NCBI RefSeq assembly: GCF_036850765.1
Contig: NC_089491.1
Location: 182,879,520 to 182,943,519, forward strand
Origin: Saccopteryx bilineata
Taxonomy: Eukaryota; Chordata; Mammalia; Chiroptera; Emballonuridae
Direction: 5' to 3'
DNA: 64,000 nt
The notes under the pieces were generated by a model. That model was not told the origin of the DNA and did no database searches. It was given only the letters and a program-made list of their open reading frames with translations. Positions 35,505 to 47,694 of this stretch are shown piece by piece. Position 1 is the stretch's first letter; each line of letters begins with the position of its first letter. The position numbers and the translations under genes are program-made.

Positions 35505-37563
35505 ATGGCTTCTTCAAGTAGGTGTAAATGTAAGAATAGTCCTGACACCTTCTGTTATATATATGGCTGTTATACACTTTAACGTCAAAGGCGCAATATT
35601 TCATCATTTGTGACATGTGCATATATTGCCTATTTTCAAGTTCCTTTTGGCATTCAAGACAAGAATTGGGCTCCTCATATTGTGTGTCATAATTGTGAGG
35701 AAATGCTTTGTGACTGGACAAGAGGAAAATGCAAAGGAATGCCTTTTGGTATTCCCATGGTTTGGCGTGAACCTAAGGACCACAGCAGTGACTGTTATTT
35801 CTGTCTGATCCATACAAAGGGCATCGGCAAGAAAAAATGGCATATGATCGCATATCCTAATAGTCAATCAGCAGTACAACCTATTCCACACTCTGAGACA
35901 CTCCTGGTTCCAGTTTTTAATGGTTTTATTTCTTCTAAGGATGAAGAAAGTGAACATAGTGATCGAGTGTATTGTGATAAGATGCATGAGGAAATGGCTA
36001 TAGAATCTGAAGGGTCTTCTGATGCTAAGCAGTCATTAACCCCTCAGCAGTTTAGCCAACCTGAATTGAATGACTTAGTAAGAGATTTAGGTCTATCAAA
36101 GAAAGCAGCTGAGTTATTAGCCTCCAGGCTTCAAGAAAAGAATATACTTCACCAGTCAGCTAAAGTATCCCATTTCAGGAAGCGTGAACAAATTTTTGTG
36201 GACTTTGTTTCCCAAGACAAACACTTTGTTTACTGTCATGATATCAGTAGTCTTCTCAGCCAGCTAGGTGTTACCTCTTATAGTCCAACAGAATGGCGGC
36301 TATTTCTTGACAGCTCTAAACGGAGTCTGAAATGTGTTCTCCTACACAACGGTAATGTTTATGCAGTGGACCCAATTGGTTATTCAACTCATCTGTGAGA
36401 AGATTATAATGACATAAAAATTGTCCTCGACTTTCTGAAGTATGAGGAGCATAACTGGATCATTTGTGTGGATCTTAAAATGGTAACTTTCCTGCTAGGA
36501 CAACAGAGAGGTTTCACAAAGTATCTTTGCTTTCTGTGTTTGGGGGACAGCTGAGCTCAGAAAAAACACTGGACACAGAAGGAGTGGCCAAAATGTGAAG
36601 CTCTGGAAGTAGGGATGCAAAATACTGTGAATGAATCGGTAGTTAATCGAGACAGGATCATTTTTCACCCACTTCACATCAAACTTGGCTTAATGAAGCA
36701 GTTTGTTCAGGTTTTGAATAGAGAAAGTGAATGCTTTCAACATATTTCTGTTTTTCTTGCCTTGTCTTTCAAGAAGATAAAAGCAGGTGCATTTGATGGA
36801 CCTCAAATTAGAACCAAAAAAACCAAAATGCTTCCTAAAAAAGCATTTGACAGGAAGATGAATAAGGAGGAGAAATCAGCATGGCAGTCTTTTGTGGCAG
36901 TTACAAAGAACTTCCTTCGCAACAAAAAGCAGAAAACTATGAACTTCTGGTTCAAAAGATGCTGTTGGCTTTCCGCGACATTGGATGTAACATGAGCATT
37001 AAGATTCACTTCCTGGCCCTGGCCGGTTGGCTCAGCGGTAGAGCGTCGGCCTAGCGTGCGGAGGACCCGGGTTCGATTCCCGGCCAGGGCACACAGGAGA
37101 AGCGCCCATTTGCTTCTCCACCCCTCCGCCGCGCCTTCCTCTCTGTCTCTCGCTTCCCCTCCCGCAGCCAAGGCTCCATTGGAGCAAAGATGGCCCGGGC
37201 GCTGGGGATGGCTCCTTGGCCTCTGCCCCAGGCGCTAGAGTGGCTCTGGTCGCAACATGGCGACGCCCAGGATGGGCAGAGCATCGCCCCCTGGTGGGCA
37301 GAGCATCGCCCCTGGTGGGCGTGCCGGGTGGATCCCAGTCGGGCGCATGCGGGAGTCTGTCTGACTGTCTCTCCTTGTTTCCAGCTTCAGAAAATAGCAA
37401 AAAAAAAAAAAAAAAAAAAGATTCACTTCCTGAACAGTCACCTTGATAAGTTTCCCAAAAATCTTGGAGCTGTTAGTGATGAGCAGACTACTGCCGGAGC
37501 ATCAGACGAGATTGTCCTCAACAAGTACACAAACGCAAGAGCTATAATGCAAATTTTTGCCTG
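35505..37563 (+). pseudogene. Decayed intronless gene of an uncharacterised, possibly transposase-like family
   Basis: One frame can be followed from the ATG at 35505 to the stop at 37561. It is broken by stops at 35580, 36396 and 36552, a frameshift near 36930-36960 and a SINE at 37016-37417. About 550 codons remain without the SINE. The N-terminus has Cys clusters (CKCKNSPDTFCYIYGC, CHNCEEMLCDW, DCYFC) that could bind zinc. A variable acidic linker follows, then an ordered half with RDLGLSKKAAELLASRL, WRLFLDSSKRSLKCVLLHNG, ICVDLKMVTFLLG, LHIKLGLMKQFVQ and HFLNSHLDKFPKNLGAVSDE. The spaced acidic residues (FLDSS, CVDLK, VSDE) could suit a DDE/RNase H core. That is inference. From memory, similar proteins occur widely and without function in arthropods, cnidarians and fish, often in many copies. 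Retrocopy or transposon relic are both possible. Confidence 0.7.
37016..37417 (+). mobile_element. tRNA-derived SINE, family A, young copy
   Basis: Head GCCCTGGCCGGTTGGCTCAG, box A and box B (GGTTCGATTCC) intact, many CpGs kept, uninterrupted A-tail. The 15-bp duplication AAGATTCACTTCCTG at 37001-37015 and 37418-37432 is perfect. It splits the decayed gene inside its IKIHFL segment. It looks like the youngest insertion in the window. Confidence 0.95.
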
Positions 37564-37914
37564 AGTAGAATTTAAATAAGTTTTGTGCAAATTTTATAAT
37601 TAAAATAAGTGTCTTAATATGTTCTATTTTGAAATTGTAGACAAATTATGGTGCAATTATATCTTTTAGTGTATTAGTGTATTTACTGCATTATATAAAT
37701 TATTATATTATTACAAAGATGATGCCCAAGAAGACATTCCACTTCATTATGTTAAACTAAATGTTGAAAAATTTACAGAAAGATGAAAACCTAAAATCTT
37801 GAATCGCAAAAAAATTGTAGCTTACCCAGAAAAACTAATGTCAAGTTTGAGATCAGCACACTCGAATTAGGTAAGAACAAGTGTTTTTGTGGATGCAACA
37901 AAAATTTTGTTCCC
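37564..37914. other. AT-rich flank downstream of the decayed gene
   Basis: Very AT-rich. It may include the 3' untranslated or terminal part of the element above (AAAAACTAATGTCAAGTTTG near 37841), but no terminal inverted repeat matching the upstream side was found by eye. Confidence 0.35.
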
Positions 37915-38780
37915 CGTTATAATGGACAAGGACCTGAATAGACATTTCTCCAGAGAAGACATACATATGGCCAACAAGTACATGAAAGGTGCCAATCACC
38001 ACTAATCGTCAGGGAAGCAAATCAAAACCATAAAGAAATATCACTTCACACCTGTTAGGATGACTACTGTTTAAAGAGAGGCAGAAAGAAAACAAGTGCA
38101 GCGAAGGAAACCATTTTACACTCTTGGTGGGAATGTAAACTGGTGTAGTCACTCTAGAAAACAGTAAGTAATTTCCTCAAGAAATTAAAAATAGAACTAC
38201 CTATATGATCCAGTATCCCCACTTCTAAGTTCATATCCAAAACAGCTGAAACCAAGATCTTGAAGAGATGGCTATACTGCCATGTTCACAGCAGCATTAG
38301 TTAAAATAGTAAGACACGGAAACAGCCTAAGTGTCCATCCATGGATGAATGGATAAAGAAAATGTGGGATATCAGTGTGTATACACACTGTACACACACA
38401 CACACACACACACACTCACAATGAAATATTATTAGGCCTTAAAAAAGAAGAAAATCCTCTCATTTGTGACAACACAGATGAACCTTCAGAGAAATAAAAG
38501 ATAAATACTACATGGTATCACTTATATATGTACAAATGTTCAGTTACAAGATAAGTTCTGAGGAGCTAATATATAACATGGTGACTATAGCAGATAACAC
38601 CATAGTATATAATTAAACTTTTCTAAGAAATTAGAACTTAAATGTTCTCACAAAAGAATGTAAATATGTGACTTGGTGAATGAGTTAACTGAATGGGGAA
38701 ATCTTTTCACACTATATATCAAATATCACACTGTACATTTTATGTATCTTATTGTCCACTCTATGTTAGTAAAACTGGAG
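37915..38780 (+). mobile_element. L1 3' portion, 5'-truncated
   Basis: Starts AATGGACAAGGACCTGAATA and runs through ACCCTTGGTGGGAATGTAAA-like words, GAATGGATAAAGAAAATGTG and the typical 3' UTR (TACTACATGGTATCACTTAT). A (CA)n run lies at about 38394-38415. The frames are broken throughout. Confidence 0.8.
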
Positions 38781-39099
38781 AAAAAATATACTAGAATCCA
38801 GGATGGCACTGAAACTCAAGAGCAACAAATAAGAAGTCCAATCACTAGGGATGGACCAGTTCCAAGAGCACTCTAACAACATCGTGGAATGAACGCCCCT
38901 TGGCCAGTCAGAAGTGGCACTCTAAAGTGCTACAAACAGAGGTTGTAAACAGAAGACCAGTGGCTCCAACTCTGGGAAGCCGAGAATAACATGAAATTGT
39001 GCAATGCCTGAAACACCTAATCACAGATACGTTCAATTGCACTCAATAACCATCAATCTTGTGGTTAAAAGGTAAAATTTATAACATGAACTGGCAGTT

Positions 39100-39330
39100 C
39101 CTGAAAAATATGGACCCTGCCTTTCTCCCCGGGCATATCTGATAGCAGCGTCTCCCTGGCATGTTCTCTGCACCTCAGCCACCCTAGCATCTAGTTTTTC
39201 CATGTACAAATGGTCAGCAGTGTCTTTTTCCTTCTCCTCTTTATATTCAGCTTGCTCCTACTCATCCTTTAGTTTTCTACTCAAATAAGTAAAGCCTTAT
39301 TCAGTTCATCACCACTAAAAGAATTGTAAA
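39100..39330. repeat. Possible L2-like repeat
   Basis: GGCATGTTCTCTGCACCTCA and CTCCTACTCATCCTTTAGTT recall a common old repeat. 38780-39100 is unassigned, perhaps further L1-related sequence. Confidence 0.35.
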
Positions 39331-39417
39331 ACATGAGCAGGTACTATTTCTTGATCATCTTTGGGGTAGGAGAGATAGTGAAATATACAAAACATAAAGT
39401 TTACTCTTTTGGGGTTT

Positions 39418-39790
39418 TTGGGGGTTTTTTTGTATTTGTCTGAAGTGAGAAGCAGGGAGGCAGAGAGACAGACTCCCGCACGTGCCCAACAGGGATTCAC
39501 CCAGCATACCCACTGGGGGGTGACACACAACCCATCTGGGGCGTTGCTCTGTTGCAACCAGAGCCATTCTAGTGCCTGAGGTGGAGGCCCTGGAGCCGTC
39601 CTCAGTGCCCGGGCCAACTGTGATCCCATGGAGCCTTGGCTGCAGGAGGGAAAGAGAGAGATAGAGAGAAAAGAGAGGGGGAGGAGTGAAGAAGCAGATG
39701 GGTGCTTCTCCTATGTGCCCTGACTGGGAATTTACCCAGGACTTCCACATGCTGGGCCGACGCTCTACCATTGAGCCAACTGGCCAAGGC
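39418..39790 (-). mobile_element. tRNA-derived SINE, family A
   Basis: On the minus strand: GGCCTTGGCCAGTTGGCTCA head, GC-rich body, degraded tail. It is diverged relative to the 37.0-kb copy. Confidence 0.88.
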
Positions 39791-40690
39791 CTACCATCTT
39801 AGTTATTTTAAGTGTACAGTTCATCAGTGTTAAGTACATTTACATTGTTGCATAACCAATCTCCAAAACTCCTCATCTTACATATCTGAAACTTGAGATC
39901 CATTAAATAACAAATCCCCATTCCCTTCATCCCCTCATCCCCTCAGCCTCTGACAGTGACCCATCTACATTCTGTCTCCATGAATTTTACAACTAGGTAC
40001 CTCATTTAAGTGGAATCTAACTATTAATTTGTTTGTTTTTTGTGACTGGTATATTTCAGTGTTTTTCAATTGCCATTCTGGTCTGCCAGAAATTTCATGT
40101 GGGTCCATGATAGAGTCAACCACCCTGATGCTGTAGGAAGATTATAGACCCAGTGATCTTAGTCAAATTCACTTATACTCAGGGTGATTTCTGCCTTAGC
40201 AGTCCCTGAAATAATTCTATTTATAGCAAACCCTGAGTATAAAAAGGTTGAAACCCACTGGTATATTTCACTTAGCATAATGCCCTCCTAAGTCACCCAT
40301 GTTAGAGTATATATCAGAATTTCCTTCCTTTTAAAGATTTAATCATATTCCATTGCATGTATATACCACATTTTGTTTATTCATTGATGGATGGACATGG
40401 GTTATTTTTACCTTTTGGCTATTATAAATAATGTTGCTATGAACATGGTGTATAAAATCTCAGGAGCCTGCTTTCAATTCTTTTTGATATATACCATGAT
40501 GTATAATTGCTAGATCATGTGATAACTTTATATTCAATTTTTTGGAAAACCACCATTCTGTTTTTCATTACAGCTGCACCATTTTATGTTCCCATCAGCA
40601 CTGCACAAGAGTTTTGGTTTCTCCTCATGCTCACTAACACTTCTTATTTTGTTTTTGGTTATTTTTTTAATCTAATGGGTATAAATTAAT
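39791..40690 (-). mobile_element. L1 3' fragment, antisense, split by a hAT MITE
   Basis: Antisense L1 3' UTR words (CATTTACATTGTTGCATAAC, CACTTAGCATAATGCCCTCC, TTCATTGATGGATGGACATG) occur on both sides of the 40057-40260 insertion. Confidence 0.75.
40057..40260 (+). mobile_element. Short hAT MITE
   Basis: Ends CAGTGTTTTTCAA and TTGAAACCCACTG form an inverted repeat. The 8-bp GTATATTT is duplicated perfectly at 40049-40056 and 40261-40268. No coding capacity. Inserted into an older L1 fragment. Confidence 0.88.
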
Positions 40691-42655
40691 AATCCACATC
40701 AGAAAGTACCATGGGTAAGCATAGTAAATGTTTAATAAATACTTACAAAACTTAATTGGAAAAGAGCTCAGCTCAGTAGCATCCAAGGAAAACAGATGCA
40801 TATTACACGGTATAATTCCATCTCAAGGGTGCTGGAGTACAGCCCATTTTGTTCTCACTTGCAGTTATTCTAACACATCTTCTATCCTATTACTTTCTCA
40901 CTTGAGGTGTTTTAAACTGTCTGGGCACATTTAAAACATTAGAGTGGGAGATTTTAAAAAATAAATAGAAATTCCTTATGTTTTGGCACATCTATGAAAC
41001 AGTTGTTTTTTCCTATGTATCTTTTTCCACCTGTGTATTCTATTGCATTAAGTAAGTATGAGAAGTAGACATGAGATAAATAATATCTAATTAATATATT
41101 ACAAATAAATTTTAAATTGCTTCAAATTTAAGAATTGCTGAGGCGGTCCTGATCATTTCAGTGTGTTAGGCTTCAGTGAGGAGGTGATATTTTGAGTGTA
41201 ACTACTTTCTGTATGTGTTTTCTATTGCATTAAGAGTTAGAGCAGCATCTGTATTTTACTGTAACTAGGCAACAGTTCAATCAAGAGGCACTAATTAATC
41301 ACCTGCTAAATTTAAAAACTGTGCTAGGCCCAATGAATTATAAAGAAGAACCCAAGAAACTTGACCTGCTCCCAAGAAGTGACATAGACACTGAAAATAA
41401 CCATCCATGGTCTACAGAGGTCCAGTGCCAGAGGAAGTTCAATGTTCTCAAATGCCATAAATTAAATGTAAACAACACATTAAAGAGAATCCAGTGGCCA
41501 TCCATTATGTATCTAGTGCAATAATTTGCTTCTAAAGAACACACTAAAGCCCCATTGTTCCTTCTATAGGTCAATGGAACACGTGCAGCATAACACATAC
41601 GTTATATTGAAAAGTACTGACAGGCTGGCACGGTTCTTTCAATCTATAATAATACATGGTGTTGGCAAGTGAAGTAAAAGATGAACCAACACCTTGAATC
41701 ACTCAAAACAAAGTTCACAGGAGTCTGGTCCTTTAAAATACCAAACACTTCAATTCAAAAACTGAAAAGCAATCAAGAAGTGGCAGGAGGTGTAAAAATA
41801 TATCAGAAGAAAGTAAACTGATAAGCCAGAACTTCCAGAGTTCCTGCTTTGGAGTAGTAGCATATCAATGGGGAGAGAAGATAAAGATGATCTCTTCACC
41901 ACAGTCATCCACTCTCCAGTAAAGAATATAAGAGTCCATAGATGATACACACACAAGCAATGAAGCCTATACACAGATCTGCAGTCCCACATGTCTGCAA
42001 TCTAGGTCCTGGCCTGGTAATGTCATGGTGGGCAACCACTAATTAATAAGGTCTCCTGGTTAGTTCATTGCATATTCCTCACTTAATGGACATCATCACA
42101 CCATATCATTTACATTTTAAATGGTAATATTAAATATTAGCTGCTCTTCTAAGTGGCAGAGCAGATGGCTAAAAATTAGAAAATACAATACTCAAAACTT
42201 CATTTCTGCTGTGCTGATCTCATTGACTTCTTCCATATACAACTTGTTTATTCCAGTGCCTGCTCAATATGCGATTTTACTTACAAAGCCTATCTTCTGT
42301 AAGCACTTACATGATAACCTTGTCAGTAATGCTAATTCTCTCTAACTCACTCCATTCTCCAAGCCCAGCACCACTTTCTTTGAGCTCCATTAGGATTCTC
42401 AGTATAGATTGTGGTATAGTAAGCTTGTGCTTCAGACGCATCATGGCCTGCCTTAGTAATGCTCATGAAAGCTGCTTGTTCATTCTAAACCACTCTACAA
42501 AAATATGAGACACTCAACATGGGCCTCAACCTCAGCATCACTATTTCAAACCCCACATTTGGCATTTCAAGCTCCTTGTGTTTGTCTGGCTATTACAGGT
42601 CTGCTTGGCTTGTTTATTTTTTCAGAGGCAGTTTGGTTAAATAAATCATGATCAT
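40691..42655. other. No confident feature; possible old LINE pieces
   Basis: 41280-41400 has weak resemblance to old mammalian LINE ends (AAAAACTGTGCTAGGCCCAA). The short frames here show no domain. Confidence 0.35.
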
Positions 42656-42659
42656 AATC

Positions 42660-43090
42660 ACAATAGCTTCTAGGTTTTGAGTTTATGCTGTCCCCATCAA
42701 TGTGCTAATCATTTTTCACATATTATCTTAGTCAATCATTGAAACAATGCTATGCGTTGAGTTGGCATGAGGATAAGTATTTCAATTAACAATATTAGGA
42801 AACTAATAGAGAAAAAATAGTTAAGAAATTTGCCCTAGCATACATTTACTATGAACTCACACATTTAATAGAGATGGTATCTGGAACAGAGCACTGGCTT
42901 TAGAGATAGTGGTTTCAAATTCTTTCTCTGCCCCTCACAAGCTAGGTTGCCCTGATTGAGTTCATTAACCACTTTGAGCCACATTTTTTTATCAATGAAA
43001 TAATATAATTATGAGTACTAACAAGAACTATGTATATGAAATACAAAGGAAAGTGACTCTCATACAATAAACACTTAGAAATTATTCTTT
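42660..43090 (+). repeat. Two MIR-like fragments
   Basis: First piece near 42700-42800 (TTTTTCACATATTATCTTAG; ATGAGGATAAGTATTTCAAT). Second near 42890-43085 (GCACTGGCTTTAGAGATAGT; GAGCCACATTTTTTTATCAA). Both are diverged matches to MIR. Confidence 0.6.
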
Positions 43091-44350
43091 TCCCCTTTCT
43101 TTCCATGTAAATTGGAAGCATTTCAAGTCAAGAAATATCTTTATGACAATGGTGTACTGTAGTATTTCCAGTATAATGGTGCTATCACAAATAATAAATT
43201 CTTTATACATTTATTATTAAGAAAAAAATATATTCATATACTAACCATTTTTGAGATTTTAAAAAGATCCTTTTTCAAAACTACTTTAAACTCTTTATTC
43301 CCCTAAATTTGGAGCCCACTATCTGTTAGCAAGACTATGCAAAGGATATGAAAAATGACTATTTAACACACTGTCTGGAGACATAACCAATGACTGAAGA
43401 GGAGAATCCCAGCCCAGTTTATGGCTATTAGACTACTTTTAAAAATATATAGGACCTGGTCTGCTGTGAAATTCTAATTTTATGCATTGTGTAAGATATA
43501 TAAAGCATGCATACATAAGTACCTCTGCTAAAAAAAATCTGCTAGCTACTGCATGAAAAATAAATCAAGATGTATCCTGATTAACTCAGTCTAGTAGAGA
43601 AAACATGTATCAACATAATGTGGTAAATACTTGCATACAAAAATAATGATATAAAAGCACAAAGGAAGGAGATAGTCACTAAGCTTGAGGAATCTAGAAC
43701 TCAACACAGATTTGAACTTGACCTTGTAGAAGGCAATTCACAAGGCAAAGGAGACATAGAGATGTTTCACACAGAGGACACTGTGAGGACAGAGGCATAA
43801 ACACATGAAAAAATTATGTTGCAATATGTTCAGAGGATGTCAAAAAATCCATGGCTAAATCAAAAGGCAAATAAAGATGTATGGTCTGAGATAGGATAGA
43901 AAAGGAACAAAGAGTCAGAGACTCTTAAAGACCTTCACAGCCGGGCTAGAAGCATAAAGTCAAAGCAGAAGTTGCACTCTGCCATTCATCCTGCGAATAT
44001 TTATATTCTGCTATTTTAACCCAGTCGTACACTCAATTGCTGTGCCTTTGTTTTTTCATTCATATATATGATACAATGTCTTTTATTTTTATTTTGAGAC
44101 TAAGAATAAAAAAGAATAATTTAAAATCATTTAACTGATAATGGAAATCACCGGTAGTTAACAAATAAGAATAAAACTGACAATGGCTAAAATGGCACAC
44201 GATAAAATTTACAAACACTGAAAATTGGTAGAAGAACCCAATTTTCTTAATAAATTTATATCTGAATATTATATGTTCCCCAAATACTGGACCTGTTAGA
44301 AAAAATGGCCACCTAGAAAAAACACAATGTCAGAAGCTGTAATTCGTTAT
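43091..44350. other. Mostly unassigned; LINE-like relic at 43720-43990
   Basis: 43720-43990 resembles the old repeat also found at 7.8-9.4 kb. The rest is AT-rich and unassigned. Confidence 0.35.
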
Positions 44351-44351
44351 A

Positions 44352-44947
44352 CAGTGTGTCTGTAAAGTCATGGTGCACTTTTGACCGGTCACAGGAAAGC
44401 AACAAAAGACTACAGAAATGTGAAATCTGCACCAAATAAAAGGAAAACCCTCCCAGTCTCTGTAGGATGATGTGGCAGTATGTGCTCATGTGCAGATGAT
44501 GATGTAACACCGTGTATACAGCGGAGCAGCCCACGGCCATGCCAGTCGAGATGTGAACGGTACAGAGGAAAGTTCAGTGTGTTCTGTGGCTTGCTAAATT
44601 CGAATCCATGACCAAAGTGCAATGTGAATATATGCGCATTTATAACAAAGCGCCACCACATAGGAATAACACTACTCGGTGGGATAAGCAGTTGAGGGAA
44701 ACCGGTAGTTTGGTGGAGAAACCCCGTTCTGGTAGGCCATCAATCAGTGACGAGTCTGTAGAGGCTATACGGGATAGCAACCTAAGGAGTCGTAAAAATC
44801 TGTGCGTGAGCCCACATAGAACTGCACTGAATAGGTATGAAACTGGGAGAGTTTTCCTTTTATTTGGTGCAGATTTCACATTTCTATCATCTTTTGTTGC
44901 TTTCCTGGGGCCGGTCAAAAGTGCACCATGACTTTACGGACACACTG
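44352..44947 (+). mobile_element. Internally deleted mariner element with very long inverted repeats
   Basis: Flanked by TA on both sides. The first and last roughly 110 bases are inverted copies of each other (CAGTGTGTCTGTAAAGTCAT on the left, the same on the opposite strand at the right with CCGT for CTGT). Between them, 44608-44820 reads on the plus strand as the N-terminal helix-turn-helix part of a mariner transposase (ETGSLVEKPRSGRPSISDES). The catalytic domain is deleted and the reading runs into the right repeat. It is a deletion derivative that kept a DNA-binding segment. Confidence 0.88.
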
Positions 44948-44949
44948 TA

Positions 44950-46369
44950 TATAATAAGAAAACTGGCTTAAAAAGATAGGCAAAATTTAAGTAAAAAAAG
45001 GAGGGTTAATATATCTTGGATATAAGAAATAAATCAGTTTTGCCAAAATAAAATTTTTCTTCAGAAGTTATAGTGTTAAGAATTAAATGGCAAATCAATT
45101 GAGAGTCTGAAGAACTTCGTAACAATGAAAGTTTGGCAATAACAAAACTATGTTCTTCTGAAAGAAAATGATACAACAGAAGCACTATTAATTACTTACT
45201 ATAATTTATTAGTTAACAAACATGAAGTAAGTGCCTACCATGGATCAGTAGAGAGGGGTCATTGAGAAGTGACCTCAGAAGTTAAAAGGCATCATTTGGC
45301 AAACTCCTACAAAAGTCATCATGAACACCCACAATATAATGGTGGCATTGGGAATGGAAGGTAGAAAAATTCAAAGAGCATTTTAAGAGATGAAAAAGGG
45401 TCCTCACTGATTCATTCTACATAGGTTAAAAAATAGCATGCTGAAGAATACTTTTCTGGTGTACCTGTATTTCAAAAATGAGATAGTAACCCACAATATC
45501 CAGTGACCCATTAGTTCTAGGTAAACGAAGACTGAAAAAAAGTCCCTGGATATAACAAAACATGCCATTATGAACCTAAAAGAAGAAAAGACAATAGGAT
45601 GATATAAAAAGCAAGGTGAAATAAGGAGTGAAAATCAAAGACAAAGATAATGAATACAGAACACACATTCAAAACTACATGGAAAAGGGTGATCAGAAAC
45701 TTCCTGAAAAAAAAAAAAAAAAGAAGTGGAAGGGAAAGTTATCTGGGACTTGAATAATGGGAAAGAGTCAAATATACGAAAAGAAAGTGGTGAATTATGC
45801 AATACTCTTGAATCTATTCAAAGTCTGTTATGCTCTCACAATAAGAGAAATTAATAGAGGAATAGAAGTTATATCCAGTAAAAGGTCAAGCAGCTGAACT
45901 AAGGCATCAACATTGCCCATAGAGAAGGAAAATTAAACTGATCAAATTATTTTAATTTAGAGGTATACCAAAGTGGTGATAATTTCCCTTTCCCAGGCCT
46001 TCCAAAGTCTTATGAGTTCTCGGTCCTTGTATTAAAGTCTCCACACATAGAAAGTAAGAGTGAATTGTTTTCTTGGCGACACCCTGCCTGAGGGGCAGTG
46101 TATAAGAGTGTGGGTCTGAAAAGCTTTGGGAAGCTAGATATGGGAAAGGGAAAGGAGAAAGCATCTGTAACAGAGGAAGAACAACATGTGGAATAACTTC
46201 TAAAATATCAAATGACTTGTACCTAAGAAAAAAGAAAAAACTAGTTAGTGAAGACAGTTTAAACAGACTAAGATTACTGCAGCAGTAAATCATCTGGAGC
46301 AGCAGCCAGGCAGCAGCAGATGAGAAGCCAAAAGAAAGAAGCATTCAAGAACTATCTTAGGGAAAGTAG
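44950..46369. other. No recognisable feature
   Basis: AT-rich. An A run at about 45706-45723 may be an old retroposon tail. The 130-codon minus-strand frame at 45952-46344 shows no known domain. Confidence 0.35.
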
Positions 46370-46373
46370 GAGG

Positions 46374-46746
46374 TATTAAAAGGAAAAAAAAAGAAACAAA
46401 ATAAGGCCTAATTGGAATCACCGGTACTAAGCCTAAATCACCAAACTAAGACTTAATACCTAACCTAACTGCAGCTTCAGCCTCTGTGCAGAATGAATCT
46501 TAACCAGTCAGCACTACAGAGGTAATCTGCCAGATAGACTCCTGTCCATCTGCCAGAGAGCAATGAGGTAATCCACTCTTTTCTTGTTCTGCCCCCTTCT
46601 GCCTATAAAAGCCCTTCATTTTGTACAGCACCTCAGAGCTTTCTGCTTGGTAGACTGGATACTGCCCAATTCACGAATCGTTCAATAAATCCGATTTAAT
46701 CTTTAAATTTACTCAGTTGAATTTTGTTTTGTTTCGTTTTTGAACA
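46374..46746 (+). repeat. Solo LTR of a class I-like endogenous retrovirus
   Basis: TATAAAA at 46604-46610, AATAAA at 46684-46689 and an end in ACA at 46746 give the U3-R-U5 order in forward orientation. A possible 4-bp duplication GAGG (46370-46373 and 46747-46750) fixes the tentative limits, but the start then reads TA rather than TG. No internal viral genes are adjacent. Confidence 0.6.
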
Positions 46747-47175
46747 GAGGTAAGCATAAAACTGGGGCAACTAGATTAGAGAGTTTAAAACATGATTGGG
46801 AAGTAGAATCTACCTTACACAAAAGTCTACTGACCCAAATCAAATAATTCTTTTTTTTTTATTTTTCCACATACCTCAATATCCCATTCAAATACTAGTA
46901 CCAGAAAATAGAACATTTACCATACCACCACACCGATAAAAATTATTCATGTGAACTGTATAAAAGAACAATTTGTTCTTTCCTTTTCAGACATATAGCA
47001 AACCATTGAAAATGCATGTTTTCATATTTTTGTTAAAGACAGATTATAGATCCTGTCCATTGGAGTCCATTTCTTCTGCCAAGAAGCATACACATGAATG
47101 CAAATTAAAACTGCACTACAAAAATATTATAAGTGCCTCTAATCCTCTTACTTATATAACATTAACAGTCTAGAG

Positions 47176-47563
47176 CAGGGGTCTCAAACTCAACTCAGCA
47201 TGTGGGCCGCAGAGCAAGATCACAGCCCTTCGGTGGGCCGCACTAGGTCTACAAAAGGCAACTGTTACACAACTCTTTTCTCACTGCAGTTGAAAACAAA
47301 AAAAAAATCAGTACAACAAGCACAATCGTACATGCAGTTTACTCAGTGTCACAAAACGACCAGAAACTGTAGTTCGCATCACAGCTGCTGTTAACTAAGC
47401 TAATATCTAGCTAGGATGCTAGAGAAATGAAAAATACAAGTAGGCCCCTAGGCTTACTTAATTTTATCCAAAGTATTTTGAACTTCGTGGATTAGTCTGC
47501 GGGCCGCACAAAATTGTTCGGCGGGCCGCATGCGGCCTGTGGGCCGCGAGTTTGAGACCCCTG
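47176..47563 (+). mobile_element. Non-autonomous hAT element, GGGGTCTCAAACTC ends
   Basis: Inverted ends CAGGGGTCTCAAACTC and GAGTTTGAGACCCCTG. The 8-bp GTCTAGAG is duplicated perfectly (47168-47175, 47564-47571). GC-rich arms (GCGGGCCGCATGCGGCC) surround an AT-rich core. No transposase. Confidence 0.93.
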
Positions 47564-47694
47564 GTCTAGAGGAAAGAATATTGCATATCTTATTTTAATC
47601 AAGTACACATCCTCCATAGATGACTACATGCTGCAAACACATGAGTTCTGATTTTCTTAGAAAATATCATTCAGATTATTTTTTATATTATAGG

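Noticed and set aside
37016..37100. Possible tRNA gene (box A and box B present)
   Set aside because: It is the tRNA-derived head of a SINE, continuous with SINE body and A-tail, and the cloverleaf is not kept.
45952..46344. 130-codon minus-strand frame
   Set aside because: No recognisable domain, low-complexity hydrophobic and Ser-rich composition, and no sign of splice sites or conservation that I can see.
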